A stretch of DNA of 64,000 nucleotides from Pseudoxanthomonas dokdonensis. GTDB lineage: Bacteria; Pseudomonadota; Gammaproteobacteria; Xanthomonadales; Xanthomonadaceae. A model generated the notes under the pieces. It was not told the DNA's origin. It saw only the letters and a list, made by a program, of their open reading frames with translations, and did not search any database. Below are positions 28,531 to 35,429 of this stretch, piece after piece. The DNA lies in contig NZ_LDJL01000015.1 of NCBI RefSeq assembly GCF_001431405.1, positions 1 to 64,000 on the forward strand. The letters are read 5' to 3'. Made by a program: the position numbers and the translations under genes. How positions within the stretch are numbered: the first letter of the stretch is position 1; every line of letters starts with the position of its first letter.

Positions 28531-28970
28531 GTAGAGCGCAGCTTGCTGCGCTGTCGCTGTATCCCGGCCAGCGGAGCAAGCTCCGCTCTACCCTGGGATT
28601 GCACCCGTAGAGCGCAGCTCGCTGCGCTGTCGCTGTATTCCGGCCAGCGGAGCAAGCTCCGCTCTACCCGGGGATTGCACCCGTAGAGCGCAGCTTGCTG
28701 CGCTGGAGCTGTATTCCGGTCAGCGGAGCAAGCTCCGCTCTACCCGGGGATTGCACCCGTAAAGCGCAGCTCGCTGCGCTGGAGCTGTATTCCGGTCAGC
28801 GGAGCAAGCTCCGCTCTACCCTGGGATTGCACCCGTAGAGCGCAGCTTGCTGCGCTGGAGCTGTATTCCGGCCAGCGGAGCAAGCTCCGCTCTACCCGGG
28901 GATTGCACCGTAGAGCGCAGCTTGCTGCGCTGTCGCTGTATTCGGGCCAGCGGAGCAAGCTCCGCTCTAC
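28531..28970. repeat. tandem array of six A/B GTAG palindrome pairs
   Basis: Twelve 22-bp units. Forward A units (GCGCAG/CTGCGC stem) start at 28531, 28607, 28683, 28759, 28835 and 28910; reverse B units (GCGGAG/CTCCGC stem) start at 28570, 28646, 28722, 28798, 28874 and 28949. The period is 76 bp (75 at the last step). Linkers are nearly identical (about GCTGTATTCCGG within a pair, GGGATTGCACCC between pairs). One unit has GTAA for GTAG, and two A units have CTCG for CTTG. It fills the gap between the AEC gene and the convergent nrdB. This is SMAG/REP-like; no RAYT transposase gene is in the window. Confidence 0.95.
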
Positions 28971-28978
28971 TGCTGCTT

Positions 28979-29998
28979 TCAGAAGGCGTGGTCGAAGCCA
29001 ACTTCGCCCTGCACGCCGACCTGGTATGCGGAGACGCGGCGTTCGAAGAAGTTGGTCAGTTCCTGTACGTCCTGCAGATCCATGAACGGGAACGGGTTGC
29101 TGGACCCGAAGTGCTTGGGCATGCCGAGCTGGACCATGCGCTGATCAGCACAGTATTCCAGGTAATGGCGCATGTCCTTCAGCGACAGCCCGGCCACGCC
29201 GCTGGACAATGCATCCTCGGCGAAGGCGACTTCGCAGTCGACCGCTTCGCACATCATCTGCACCACCTGTGCCTTGAACGCATCGTCGATCAAATCCGGT
29301 TCTTCCTCGCGCGCGGTATTGATTACTTCAAACGCAAACGCCATGTGCGCGCTTTCGTCGCGGAACACCCAGTTGGTGCCACTGGCCAGGCCATGCAGCA
29401 GCCCGCGAGAGCGCAGGTAGTAGACGTAGGCGAAGGCGCCGAAGAAGAACAGGCCTTCGATACAGCCGGCAAAGCAGACCATGTTGAGCAGGAACTGCCG
29501 GCGTTGCTCGCGGGTTTCAATCCGCTTCAGATCCTGCACCGAGTCCATCCATTTGAAGCAGAAGTCGGCCTTCTGCTTGATCGACGGAATGTTGTCGACC
29601 GCGGCAAAGGCCTTGGCGCGCTCATTGGGATCGGGCAGGTAGGTGTCGAGCAAGGTCAGGTAGAACTGCACGTGCAGCGCTTCTTCGTACAGCTGGCGCG
29701 ACAGGTACATGCGCGCTTCCGGTGCGTTGATGTGCTGGTAAAGATTGAGCACCAGGTTGTTCGACACGATGGAATCGCCGGTGGCGAAGAAGGCGATCAG
29801 GCGCTCGATCAGATGCCGCTCGGCGGGCCCGAACTTGTGCTTGAGATCGTGGGTGTCCAGGGAAAAGTCCACTTCTTCCACGGTCCACGTGTTGCGGATC
29901 GCATTGCGGTACATCTCGTAGAACTGCGGATAGCGCATCGGCCGCAAGGTCAGTTCGAAGCCGGGGTCGAGCAGCAGTTGGCGATTGTGGCTGGACAT
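28979..29998 (-). CDS. nrdB: ribonucleotide reductase class Ia small subunit NrdB
   Basis: 339 residues from the ATG at 29998 (MSSHNRQLLLDPG). Diiron-tyrosyl radical subunit. Iron-ligand segments are recognisable: DTHDL near the start, LYEEALHVQFY, FAYVYYLRSRG, RDESAHMAFAFEVI, and EDALSSGVAG onward; the C-terminal tail ends in GEVGFDHAF with few acidic residues. It lies 224 bp after a small KTSC-like gene and downstream of nrdA in the same direction, so it is probably in the riboswitch-controlled unit. Confidence 0.94.
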   Translation of the reverse strand: MSSHNRQLLLDPGFELTLRPMRYPQFYEMYRNAIRNTWTVEEVDFSLDTHDLKHKFGPAERHLIERLIAFFATGDSIVSNNLVLNLYQHINAPEARMYLSRQLYEEALHVQFYLTLLDTYLPDPNERAKAFAAVDNIPSIKQKADFCFKWMDSVQDLKRIETREQRRQFLLNMVCFAGCIEGLFFFGAFAYVYYLRSRGLLHGLASGTNWVFRDESAHMAFAFEVINTAREEEPDLIDDAFKAQVVQMMCEAVDCEVAFAEDALSSGVAGLSLKDMRHYLEYCADQRMVQLGMPKHFGSSNPFPFMDLQDVQELTNFFERRVSAYQVGVQGEVGFDHAF

Positions 29999-30222
29999 GG
30001 ATTTTCCTGTTGGGTGCATCCTCCGCGAGCGGCGGATGGCATGGAGCAAGCGCCCGGCGAAGACGGCGCGGTTGGCGATGGATGCGCAGGCCGGCCCAGG
30101 CACCACGCTGGCCGAGGCAATGGCCGGCGGCCATTGCATCGATCCGATATGAAGAGGGCGCATCCTTGCGCCGGGAACATCCATGTTCCGTGGTCCGGCA
30201 ATCCTTCAGTCAAGTCCCCACG
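29999..30222 (-). other. spacer between the KTSC-like gene and nrdB
   Basis: 224 bp without a supported gene. A small GGCGCA...TTGCGCC hairpin lies near 30157-30172; no T run. It may hold a separate nrdB promoter but I cannot point to one. Confidence 0.3.
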
Positions 30223-30444
30223 CTATGGTTCGTAGCGATCATGCACGTAGCGGGAGATGTAGCTGCTCAGTCCCTGGCCCGCCTGTGCCAGTCGTTTCAT
30301 CCGTCTGACGTGGTCGGTGCCGGCGCTGGCATGGCTGTAGACGTAGATCCGCGGGGAGTTGTGAAACCTCACCGCGATCGCATCGGTGCGGATGTCGTAA
30401 GCGGCCACGCCTGAATCTCCGCTCAGGTCGAGGTAGCGCTGCAT
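30223..30444 (-). CDS. small KTSC-like protein between nrdA and nrdB
   Basis: 73 residues from the ATG at 30444, 21 bp after the nrdA stop. The order YDIRTDAIAVRFHNSPRIYVYS, then a helix, then SSYISRYVHDRYEP resembles KTSC domains (V-x-Y-D-x-x-x-x-x-L-x-V-x-F, Y-x-Y, then Y-F-N-x-x-I-x-x-x-Y-P). That domain is found alone or in lysyl-tRNA synthetase-like contexts and has no settled function. Its place in the nrd operon could be chance or could mean a role in regulation. Confidence 0.6.
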   Translation of the reverse strand: MQRYLDLSGDSGVAAYDIRTDAIAVRFHNSPRIYVYSHASAGTDHVRRMKRLAQAGQGLSSYISRYVHDRYEP

Positions 30445-30465
30445 CGCCGCCTCGCTGGGTCCAGA

Positions 30466-32922
30466 TCATTGGCAGGCCTCGCAGGCTTCCGGGTTCTCCA
30501 GCGAACAGGCGACCGCTTCACTCGGGCTGTACTCCGGTCTGGGAGCGGCGGCCGCGCTGTTGCCGACGGTGGTCTTGGCAATCCTGGTCGCCGGCCGCGA
30601 GCGCAGGTAATACGTGGTCTTGATGCCTTGCTTCCATGCGTACATGTACATCGAGGACATCGCGCCGATGTTCGGGCTTTCCATGAAAAGATTCAGTGAA
30701 GCGCTCTGGTCGATGAAGGCGCCGCGACCGGCGGCCATGTCGATCAACGATCGCATCGGCAACTCCCAGGCGGTACGGTAGATCTGCCGCAGTGATTCGG
30801 GAATCTGGCTGATGCCCTGGATCGAGCCTTCCGACTGCTTGATCAGGTCGCGGATCTCGGCCGTCCAAAGCCCCAGTTTCTTCAGCTCGTTGACCAGATA
30901 ACGGTTGACCTGCAGGAAGTCACCGGACAGCGTCTCGCGTTTGAAAAGATTGGACACCTGCGGCTCCACGCATTCGTAGCAGCCGGCAATCGAGGCGATG
31001 GTGGCGGTCGGCGCAATTGCGATCAGCAGCGAGTTGCGCAGGCCATGCTGCTGGATGCGGGCGCGTAATGCATCCCAGCGTGCGTTGTCCTGTGGCTGCA
31101 CCTGCCAGGCATCGAACTGCAGCTCGCCATTGGCGGCGCGGGTATCGCCGAACGAAGGATGTCGGCCGCGTTCCTCGGCCAGCTCGCAGCTGGTTTCCAG
31201 GGCGTGGAAATAGATGGTCTCGGCAATCCGGTTGGACAGGGCGCGGGCAGCGTCGCTGTCGAACGCCAGCCGCAGCTTGAAGAACACATCCTGCAAACCC
31301 ATCACCCCGAGGCCGACCGGGCGCCAGCGCAGGTTGCCGCGGCGCGCGCTTTCAATCGGGTAGAAATTCAGGTCAATCACCCGGTCCAGCTGGCGTACCG
31401 CCAGGCGCACGGTCTCGCCCAGCTTGTCGAAATCGAACAGCGGCTGCTTCAGGTCAGGATCGGTATCCAGGTGATGGCTGAGGTTGATCGAGCCCAGGTT
31501 GCAGACCGCGGTTTCCTCGGCGCTGGTGACTTCCAGGATTTCGGTGCACAGGTTGGACAGATGGATGACGTTGCCACGCTTGGCGGTCTGGTTGCTGGCC
31601 CGGTTGCACTTGTCCTTGAAAGTCATCCAGCCATTGCCGGTCTGCGCCAGCGTGCGCATCATCCGCGCGTACAGCTCGCGCGCCTTCACCGTCTTGACCG
31701 CCTTGCCCTGGGCTTCGGCCTGCTCGTAGGCGTTCTCGAATGCCTCGCCAAACAGATCGGTGAACTCGGGCACCACCCGCGGATCGAACAACGACCAGTC
31801 GGCGTCGGCTTCGACCCGCTTCATGAACAGGTCCGGCACCCAGTTGGCCAGGTTGAGGTTGTGGGTGCGGCGGGCCTCGTCACCGGTGTTGTCGCGCAAC
31901 TCCAGGAATTCTTCGACATCGGCGTGCCAGGGTTCCAGGTAGACGCAGGCCGCGCCTTTGCGCTTGCCGCCCTGGTTGACCGCCGCGACCGACGAGTCCA
32001 GCGTCTTCAGCCATGGCACGATGCCATTGCTGTGGCCGTTGGTGGAGGTGATCAGCGAACCACGCGAACGGACCCGGGTGTAGCTGACGCCGATGCCGCC
32101 GCTGAACTTGGACAACTGGGCGATGTCGCCGTAGCGCTGGTAAATCGACTCCAGCGAATCCTGTGGCGAGTCGAGCAGGAAGCACGAGGACAATTGCTCG
32201 TGGGTAGTGCCGGCGTTGAACAGCGTCGGCGAGCTGGGCAGGTAATCCAGTTGGCCGAGCCGCCGGTACAGCGCCAGTGCTTCGGGCACGTCTTCGCTCA
32301 ATGCGCAGGCAATCCGCAGGAAGAACTGCTGCGGGGTTTCGATGACCTTGCGGGTGTGCGGATGGCGCAACAGATAACGGTCATACAGCGTGCGCAGGCC
32401 GAAGTAATCGAAGTTCATGTCGAGGCTGGCATCCAGCGCGTCGTTGAGCTTGCGCGCATTGGTCTGCACGAAACCGAGCAGGCGCTGGTTGATCAGGCCG
32501 ACCTCGTGGCCGCGGGTGACCGATTGCGAGAACGCATGGATTTCCTGGCCGGTGACTTCCTTGCTGATGACCTGCGCCAGCAGCCGTGCGGCCAAGCGGC
32601 TGTATTCGGGTTCCTCGGCGGTCAGCAGCGCTGCGGTGCGGATCGAAAGCTCGTCCAGCTCGCGGGTGCTGGCGCCGTCGTACAGCCCGGAAATGGTGCG
32701 GGTAGCCACCCGCATCGGGTCGATCGCATGCAGGCCTTCGCAGTTGCGCTGCACCGCACGCACGATCTTGTTCAGATCGACCGGCTCGCGCTGGCCATTG
32801 CGCTTGGCCACGCTCATCGCGGTCGCGGTTGGCGGCGGGGTCAGCAGGAATTCGCTATCGCCGGCAGCGACAGTGGCGTCGGTTTCAGCCTGGTCATCCA
32901 GGCCGACAGGGGTATTGGTCAC
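30466..32922 (-). CDS. nrdA: ribonucleotide reductase class Ia large subunit NrdA
   Basis: 818 residues from the GTG at 32922. I prefer it because GGAGGG sits 7 bases upstream; an ATG 5 codons earlier (32937) lacks a ribosome site. It reduces ribonucleoside diphosphates. An N-terminal ATP cone begins at VAKRNGQREPVDLNKIVRAVQRNCEGL. Catalytic cores are SSCFLLDSPQDS, NLCTEILEVTS and the SCYECVEPQ-type region (AGCYECVEPQVSN). The C-terminal redox pair is CEACQ. A 400-nt leader with a cobalamin riboswitch precedes it. Class Ia needs no B12, so repression by B12 fits a backup enzyme. Confidence 0.95.
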   Translation of the reverse strand: MTNTPVGLDDQAETDATVAAGDSEFLLTPPPTATAMSVAKRNGQREPVDLNKIVRAVQRNCEGLHAIDPMRVATRTISGLYDGASTRELDELSIRTAALLTAEEPEYSRLAARLLAQVISKEVTGQEIHAFSQSVTRGHEVGLINQRLLGFVQTNARKLNDALDASLDMNFDYFGLRTLYDRYLLRHPHTRKVIETPQQFFLRIACALSEDVPEALALYRRLGQLDYLPSSPTLFNAGTTHEQLSSCFLLDSPQDSLESIYQRYGDIAQLSKFSGGIGVSYTRVRSRGSLITSTNGHSNGIVPWLKTLDSSVAAVNQGGKRKGAACVYLEPWHADVEEFLELRDNTGDEARRTHNLNLANWVPDLFMKRVEADADWSLFDPRVVPEFTDLFGEAFENAYEQAEAQGKAVKTVKARELYARMMRTLAQTGNGWMTFKDKCNRASNQTAKRGNVIHLSNLCTEILEVTSAEETAVCNLGSINLSHHLDTDPDLKQPLFDFDKLGETVRLAVRQLDRVIDLNFYPIESARRGNLRWRPVGLGVMGLQDVFFKLRLAFDSDAARALSNRIAETIYFHALETSCELAEERGRHPSFGDTRAANGELQFDAWQVQPQDNARWDALRARIQQHGLRNSLLIAIAPTATIASIAGCYECVEPQVSNLFKRETLSGDFLQVNRYLVNELKKLGLWTAEIRDLIKQSEGSIQGISQIPESLRQIYRTAWELPMRSLIDMAAGRGAFIDQSASLNLFMESPNIGAMSSMYMYAWKQGIKTTYYLRSRPATRIAKTTVGNSAAAAPRPEYSPSEAVACSLENPEACEACQ

Positions 32923-33126
32923 GGTTGTTCCCTCCATGCGCGATGCACGCGTCGGCCCGTCCCTCGCAGGTCCGCGGGTGGCTCGGTGATCACAGGGTGG
33001 AGGAGCGGCGTCGCAGCGATCGCGACAGCGCGGACCCATCGGCAATCGATGGCCGGCTGCACGGCAGTGCGTCACCAGCCATCTCCCCCCGGAGATTCCG
33101 CGGCCGGCACCACGCGCTGTGCTTCG

Positions 33127-33313
33127 CGTGGCTGTCGGCAGGTCTTCGGACTCGTGGACATGGAAGCGATGCTTCCGGCCTGGCTCGCCGCTTCCCGGGA
33201 ACCTGTGTCCCAGTGCCATTGGCGAGTTCGTTTCCACTTACCGCTGCGGGGCAGTGCTGGACTAGCGCGAGGCGTCACCAGCTTCCCTATTAATCCCTTG
33301 GCCATCAGCCAAC
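33127..33313 (-). promoter_or_regulatory. cobalamin (B12) riboswitch upstream of nrdA
   Basis: Reading the minus strand: P1 5' arm GTTGGCTG (33313-33306) with 3' arm CAGCCACG (33134-33127); the core AATAGGGAAGCTGGTG (about 33293-33278); CCCCGCAGCGGTAA; GGCACTGG...CCGGGAAGC; and the B12 box AGTCCGAAGACCTGCC (33151-33136). All are standard parts of the cobalamin aptamer in the right order. After it come about 200 nt with further hairpins (ATCTCC/GGAGAT; CCATCG/CGATGG) but no T run, so control is probably of translation or Rho-dependent. Confidence 0.93.
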
Positions 33314-33328
33314 GGAACCGACGGCCAC

Positions 33329-33357
33329 AAGATAGTGGGGTTGCTGGAAGGCGTCAA
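33329..33357 (-). promoter_or_regulatory. promoter of the nrdA leader
   Basis: On the minus strand TTGACG (33357-33352), a 17-bp spacer, and TATCTT (33334-33329). The predicted start near 33322 is about 9 nt before the riboswitch P1 stem, as expected for a riboswitch leader. Confidence 0.65.
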
Positions 33358-33565
33358 CACCAAATATGGATTCATGTCGCCGTTCAGGCCGAAACCATGC
33401 GCCCGTTGAATCGTGCGGCATCGCCAGCTGGTCTCACAATTTGTGAGATGCAATGACACGATGGCGTGCGTACAGTGGGGTGGTACACACAATAGCCGCC
33501 GCCGTTTGTGCTGTGCTGGTTTAGCTTGCAGATCCGGTGGCGTCGCATCCCGATAGGAGATTGAC

Positions 33566-34873
33566 GTGCTGAAAAGGATCATGATTGTCCTGCTGGGCAT
33601 GGCAACGCTGGCGGTCATCGGTATTTTCGCGCTGGCCTACCGCCCCGCCATCGGCCCGGTCGCAGTCCCTGCCGCAAGTTCATTCGCACCTGGGCTGATA
33701 GCCAGGGGCCAGCAACTGGCCGGGGCTGGCTACTGCGCGACCTGCCACACCCGCAGGGGCGGCGAACCGTACGCCGGTGGCCTGCCGTTCCCGACACCGT
33801 TCGGCACCATGTACAGCACCAACATCACTCCGGACCCGGTGACCGGTATCGGCCAATGGTCGGAGGAAGCCTTCCGCCGGGCCATGCATCAGGGCGTGGC
33901 ACGTGATGGTTCGCATCTGTTCCCGACCTTTCCGTATCAGCATTTCAATCTGATCACCGATGAAGACATCAGCGCGCTGTATGCCTTCATCATGACCCGC
34001 AAGCCGGTGGTGGCCGAAGCCCGCAAGTCCGACATCCCATTTCCGCTCAACGTGCGCGCGTTGCAGGCGGGCTGGAAGCTGCTGAATTTCCGTGAAGGCC
34101 AGTACGGTCCGGTCGACGGCAAGGACGCGCAGTGGAACCGTGGCGCCTATCTGGCCGAGGGCCTGGGCCACTGTTCGGCCTGCCACAGCCCCCGCAACAA
34201 GCTGGGTGCGGAAAAGTCCGGCGACCAGCGCTATGCCGGTGCCGAGATCGATCACTGGTATGCGCCACCGTTGACGGCGGCCAATCCGGCAGCAGTGCCA
34301 TGGACGCCGGATGAGCTGTACCAGTACCTGCGCGAAGGCGCCACGCCGCTGCACGGCGTGGCTACCGATGTGATGTCCGACGTCATCCAAAAAGGCCTGT
34401 CGGAACTGCCGGATCAGGATATCCGCGCACTTGCCACTTACTTTGCCGATCGCATGGGCACCAGCGGTGCGTCGATCGACCGCGATGTGATCAACGGCGA
34501 ACTGGCCAAGGCCAACCTCGCCCAGCACTCGCCACAGCGCGATGGTGGCCAGGCGCTGTACCTGGCGGCGTGTTCTTCATGCCATTACAACAATGACGCA
34601 GGTCCGCAATTGCAGCGTCCCGAACTGGGCATCAACACTGCCATCACGGCTGATGATCCGACCACGTTGCTGCGGGTCATCCTGCAAGGTGTCAGCGTCG
34701 ATCAGGGATTGCCCGGAGTGATGATGCCCGGTTTCGGCCACAGCATGAGCGATGCCCAGGTGGCGCAGCTGGCCGCATGGTTGCGCAGCAGCCGCAGCGA
34801 CCGACCGGCGTGGCCGGATCTGGAACAGCGTGTCACCCGGTTACGCAAGGACCTGGCGGCGTCGGAACGTTGA
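33566..34873 (+). CDS. periplasmic triheme cytochrome c, dehydrogenase electron-acceptor subunit
   Basis: 435 residues, GTG start at 33566 with AGGAGA five bases upstream. N-terminal membrane anchor (residues about 4-23, RIMIVLLGMATLAVIGIFAL). Three heme c sites: CATCH near residue 57, CSACH near residue 206, CSSCH near residue 337. The layout equals the cytochrome subunit of membrane alcohol, gluconate and aldehyde dehydrogenases. With the two following genes it would take electrons from the molybdenum hydroxylase and pass them to the respiratory chain. Confidence 0.93.
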   Translation: MLKRIMIVLLGMATLAVIGIFALAYRPAIGPVAVPAASSFAPGLIARGQQLAGAGYCATCHTRRGGEPYAGGLPFPTPFGTMYSTNITPDPVTGIGQWSEEAFRRAMHQGVARDGSHLFPTFPYQHFNLITDEDISALYAFIMTRKPVVAEARKSDIPFPLNVRALQAGWKLLNFREGQYGPVDGKDAQWNRGAYLAEGLGHCSACHSPRNKLGAEKSGDQRYAGAEIDHWYAPPLTAANPAAVPWTPDELYQYLREGATPLHGVATDVMSDVIQKGLSELPDQDIRALATYFADRMGTSGASIDRDVINGELAKANLAQHSPQRDGGQALYLAACSSCHYNNDAGPQLQRPELGINTAITADDPTTLLRVILQGVSVDQGLPGVMMPGFGHSMSDAQVAQLAAWLRSSRSDRPAWPDLEQRVTRLRKDLAASER

Positions 34874-34919
34874 TCGCGCCCGCATCGTCCTTCCAATACT
34901 TCCTGCATGGAGCCGCAAC

Positions 34920-35429
34920 ATGAGCCAATTCCTGCTTAACGGGCGCGAGGTCAGCGTCGCCGACGATCAGACCCCGTTGCTGTGGGCGATCCGCGACGAA
35001 CTCAAACTCAAGGGCACCAAGTTCGGTTGTGGCATCGGCATGTGCGGCGCCTGCACCGTGCATTTGAATGGCCGCGCCATCCGCTCCTGCATCACGCCGG
35101 TCGGCGCGGTGGCGGGCCAGGCGGTAACCACCATCGAGGGCCTGAGCCCGGATGGCCAGCATCCACTGCAGAAAGCCTGGGTCGCCGCGCAGGCGCCGCA
35201 GTGCGGCTACTGCCAGTCAGGGCAGATCATGCAGGCGGCCAACCTGCTGCAGGATTTCCCCAATCCCTCCGATCAGGACATCGATGCGGTGATGTCCGGC
35301 AATCTGTGCCGCTGCATGACCTACGGCCGCATCCGCGAGGCGATCCACCTGGCCGCGCGCGAGTTGCAGGGGCAATCGGCCACGGCTGGAAACGCTGGCC
35401 ATCCGGATGAGGGCCAGCGCCATGAATAA
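34920..35429 (+). CDS. 2Fe-2S subunit of a molybdenum hydroxylase (IorA-like)
   Basis: 169 residues from the ATG at 34920. N-terminal plant-type ferredoxin cluster FGCGIGMCGACTVHLNG plus a later Cys, and the C-terminal all-helical cluster QCGYCQSGQIM...NLCRCMTYGRI: eight Cys for two 2Fe-2S clusters. It matches the small subunit of isoquinoline 1-oxidoreductase and periplasmic aldehyde oxidases. It overlaps the large-subunit gene by 8 bp. It has no signal peptide and probably rides out with the Tat signal of its partner. Confidence 0.92.
   Translation: MSQFLLNGREVSVADDQTPLLWAIRDELKLKGTKFGCGIGMCGACTVHLNGRAIRSCITPVGAVAGQAVTTIEGLSPDGQHPLQKAWVAAQAPQCGYCQSGQIMQAANLLQDFPNPSDQDIDAVMSGNLCRCMTYGRIREAIHLAARELQGQSATAGNAGHPDEGQRHE

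Noticed and set aside
28531-28970. CRISPR array
   Set aside because: The period is regular, but the repeats are palindromes in alternating orientation and the intervals between them are near-identical, not unique spacers; no cas gene nearby.
31159-33456. 765-codon plus-strand frame across nrdA and its riboswitch
   Set aside because: Antisense to NrdA and to the structured leader; no domain.
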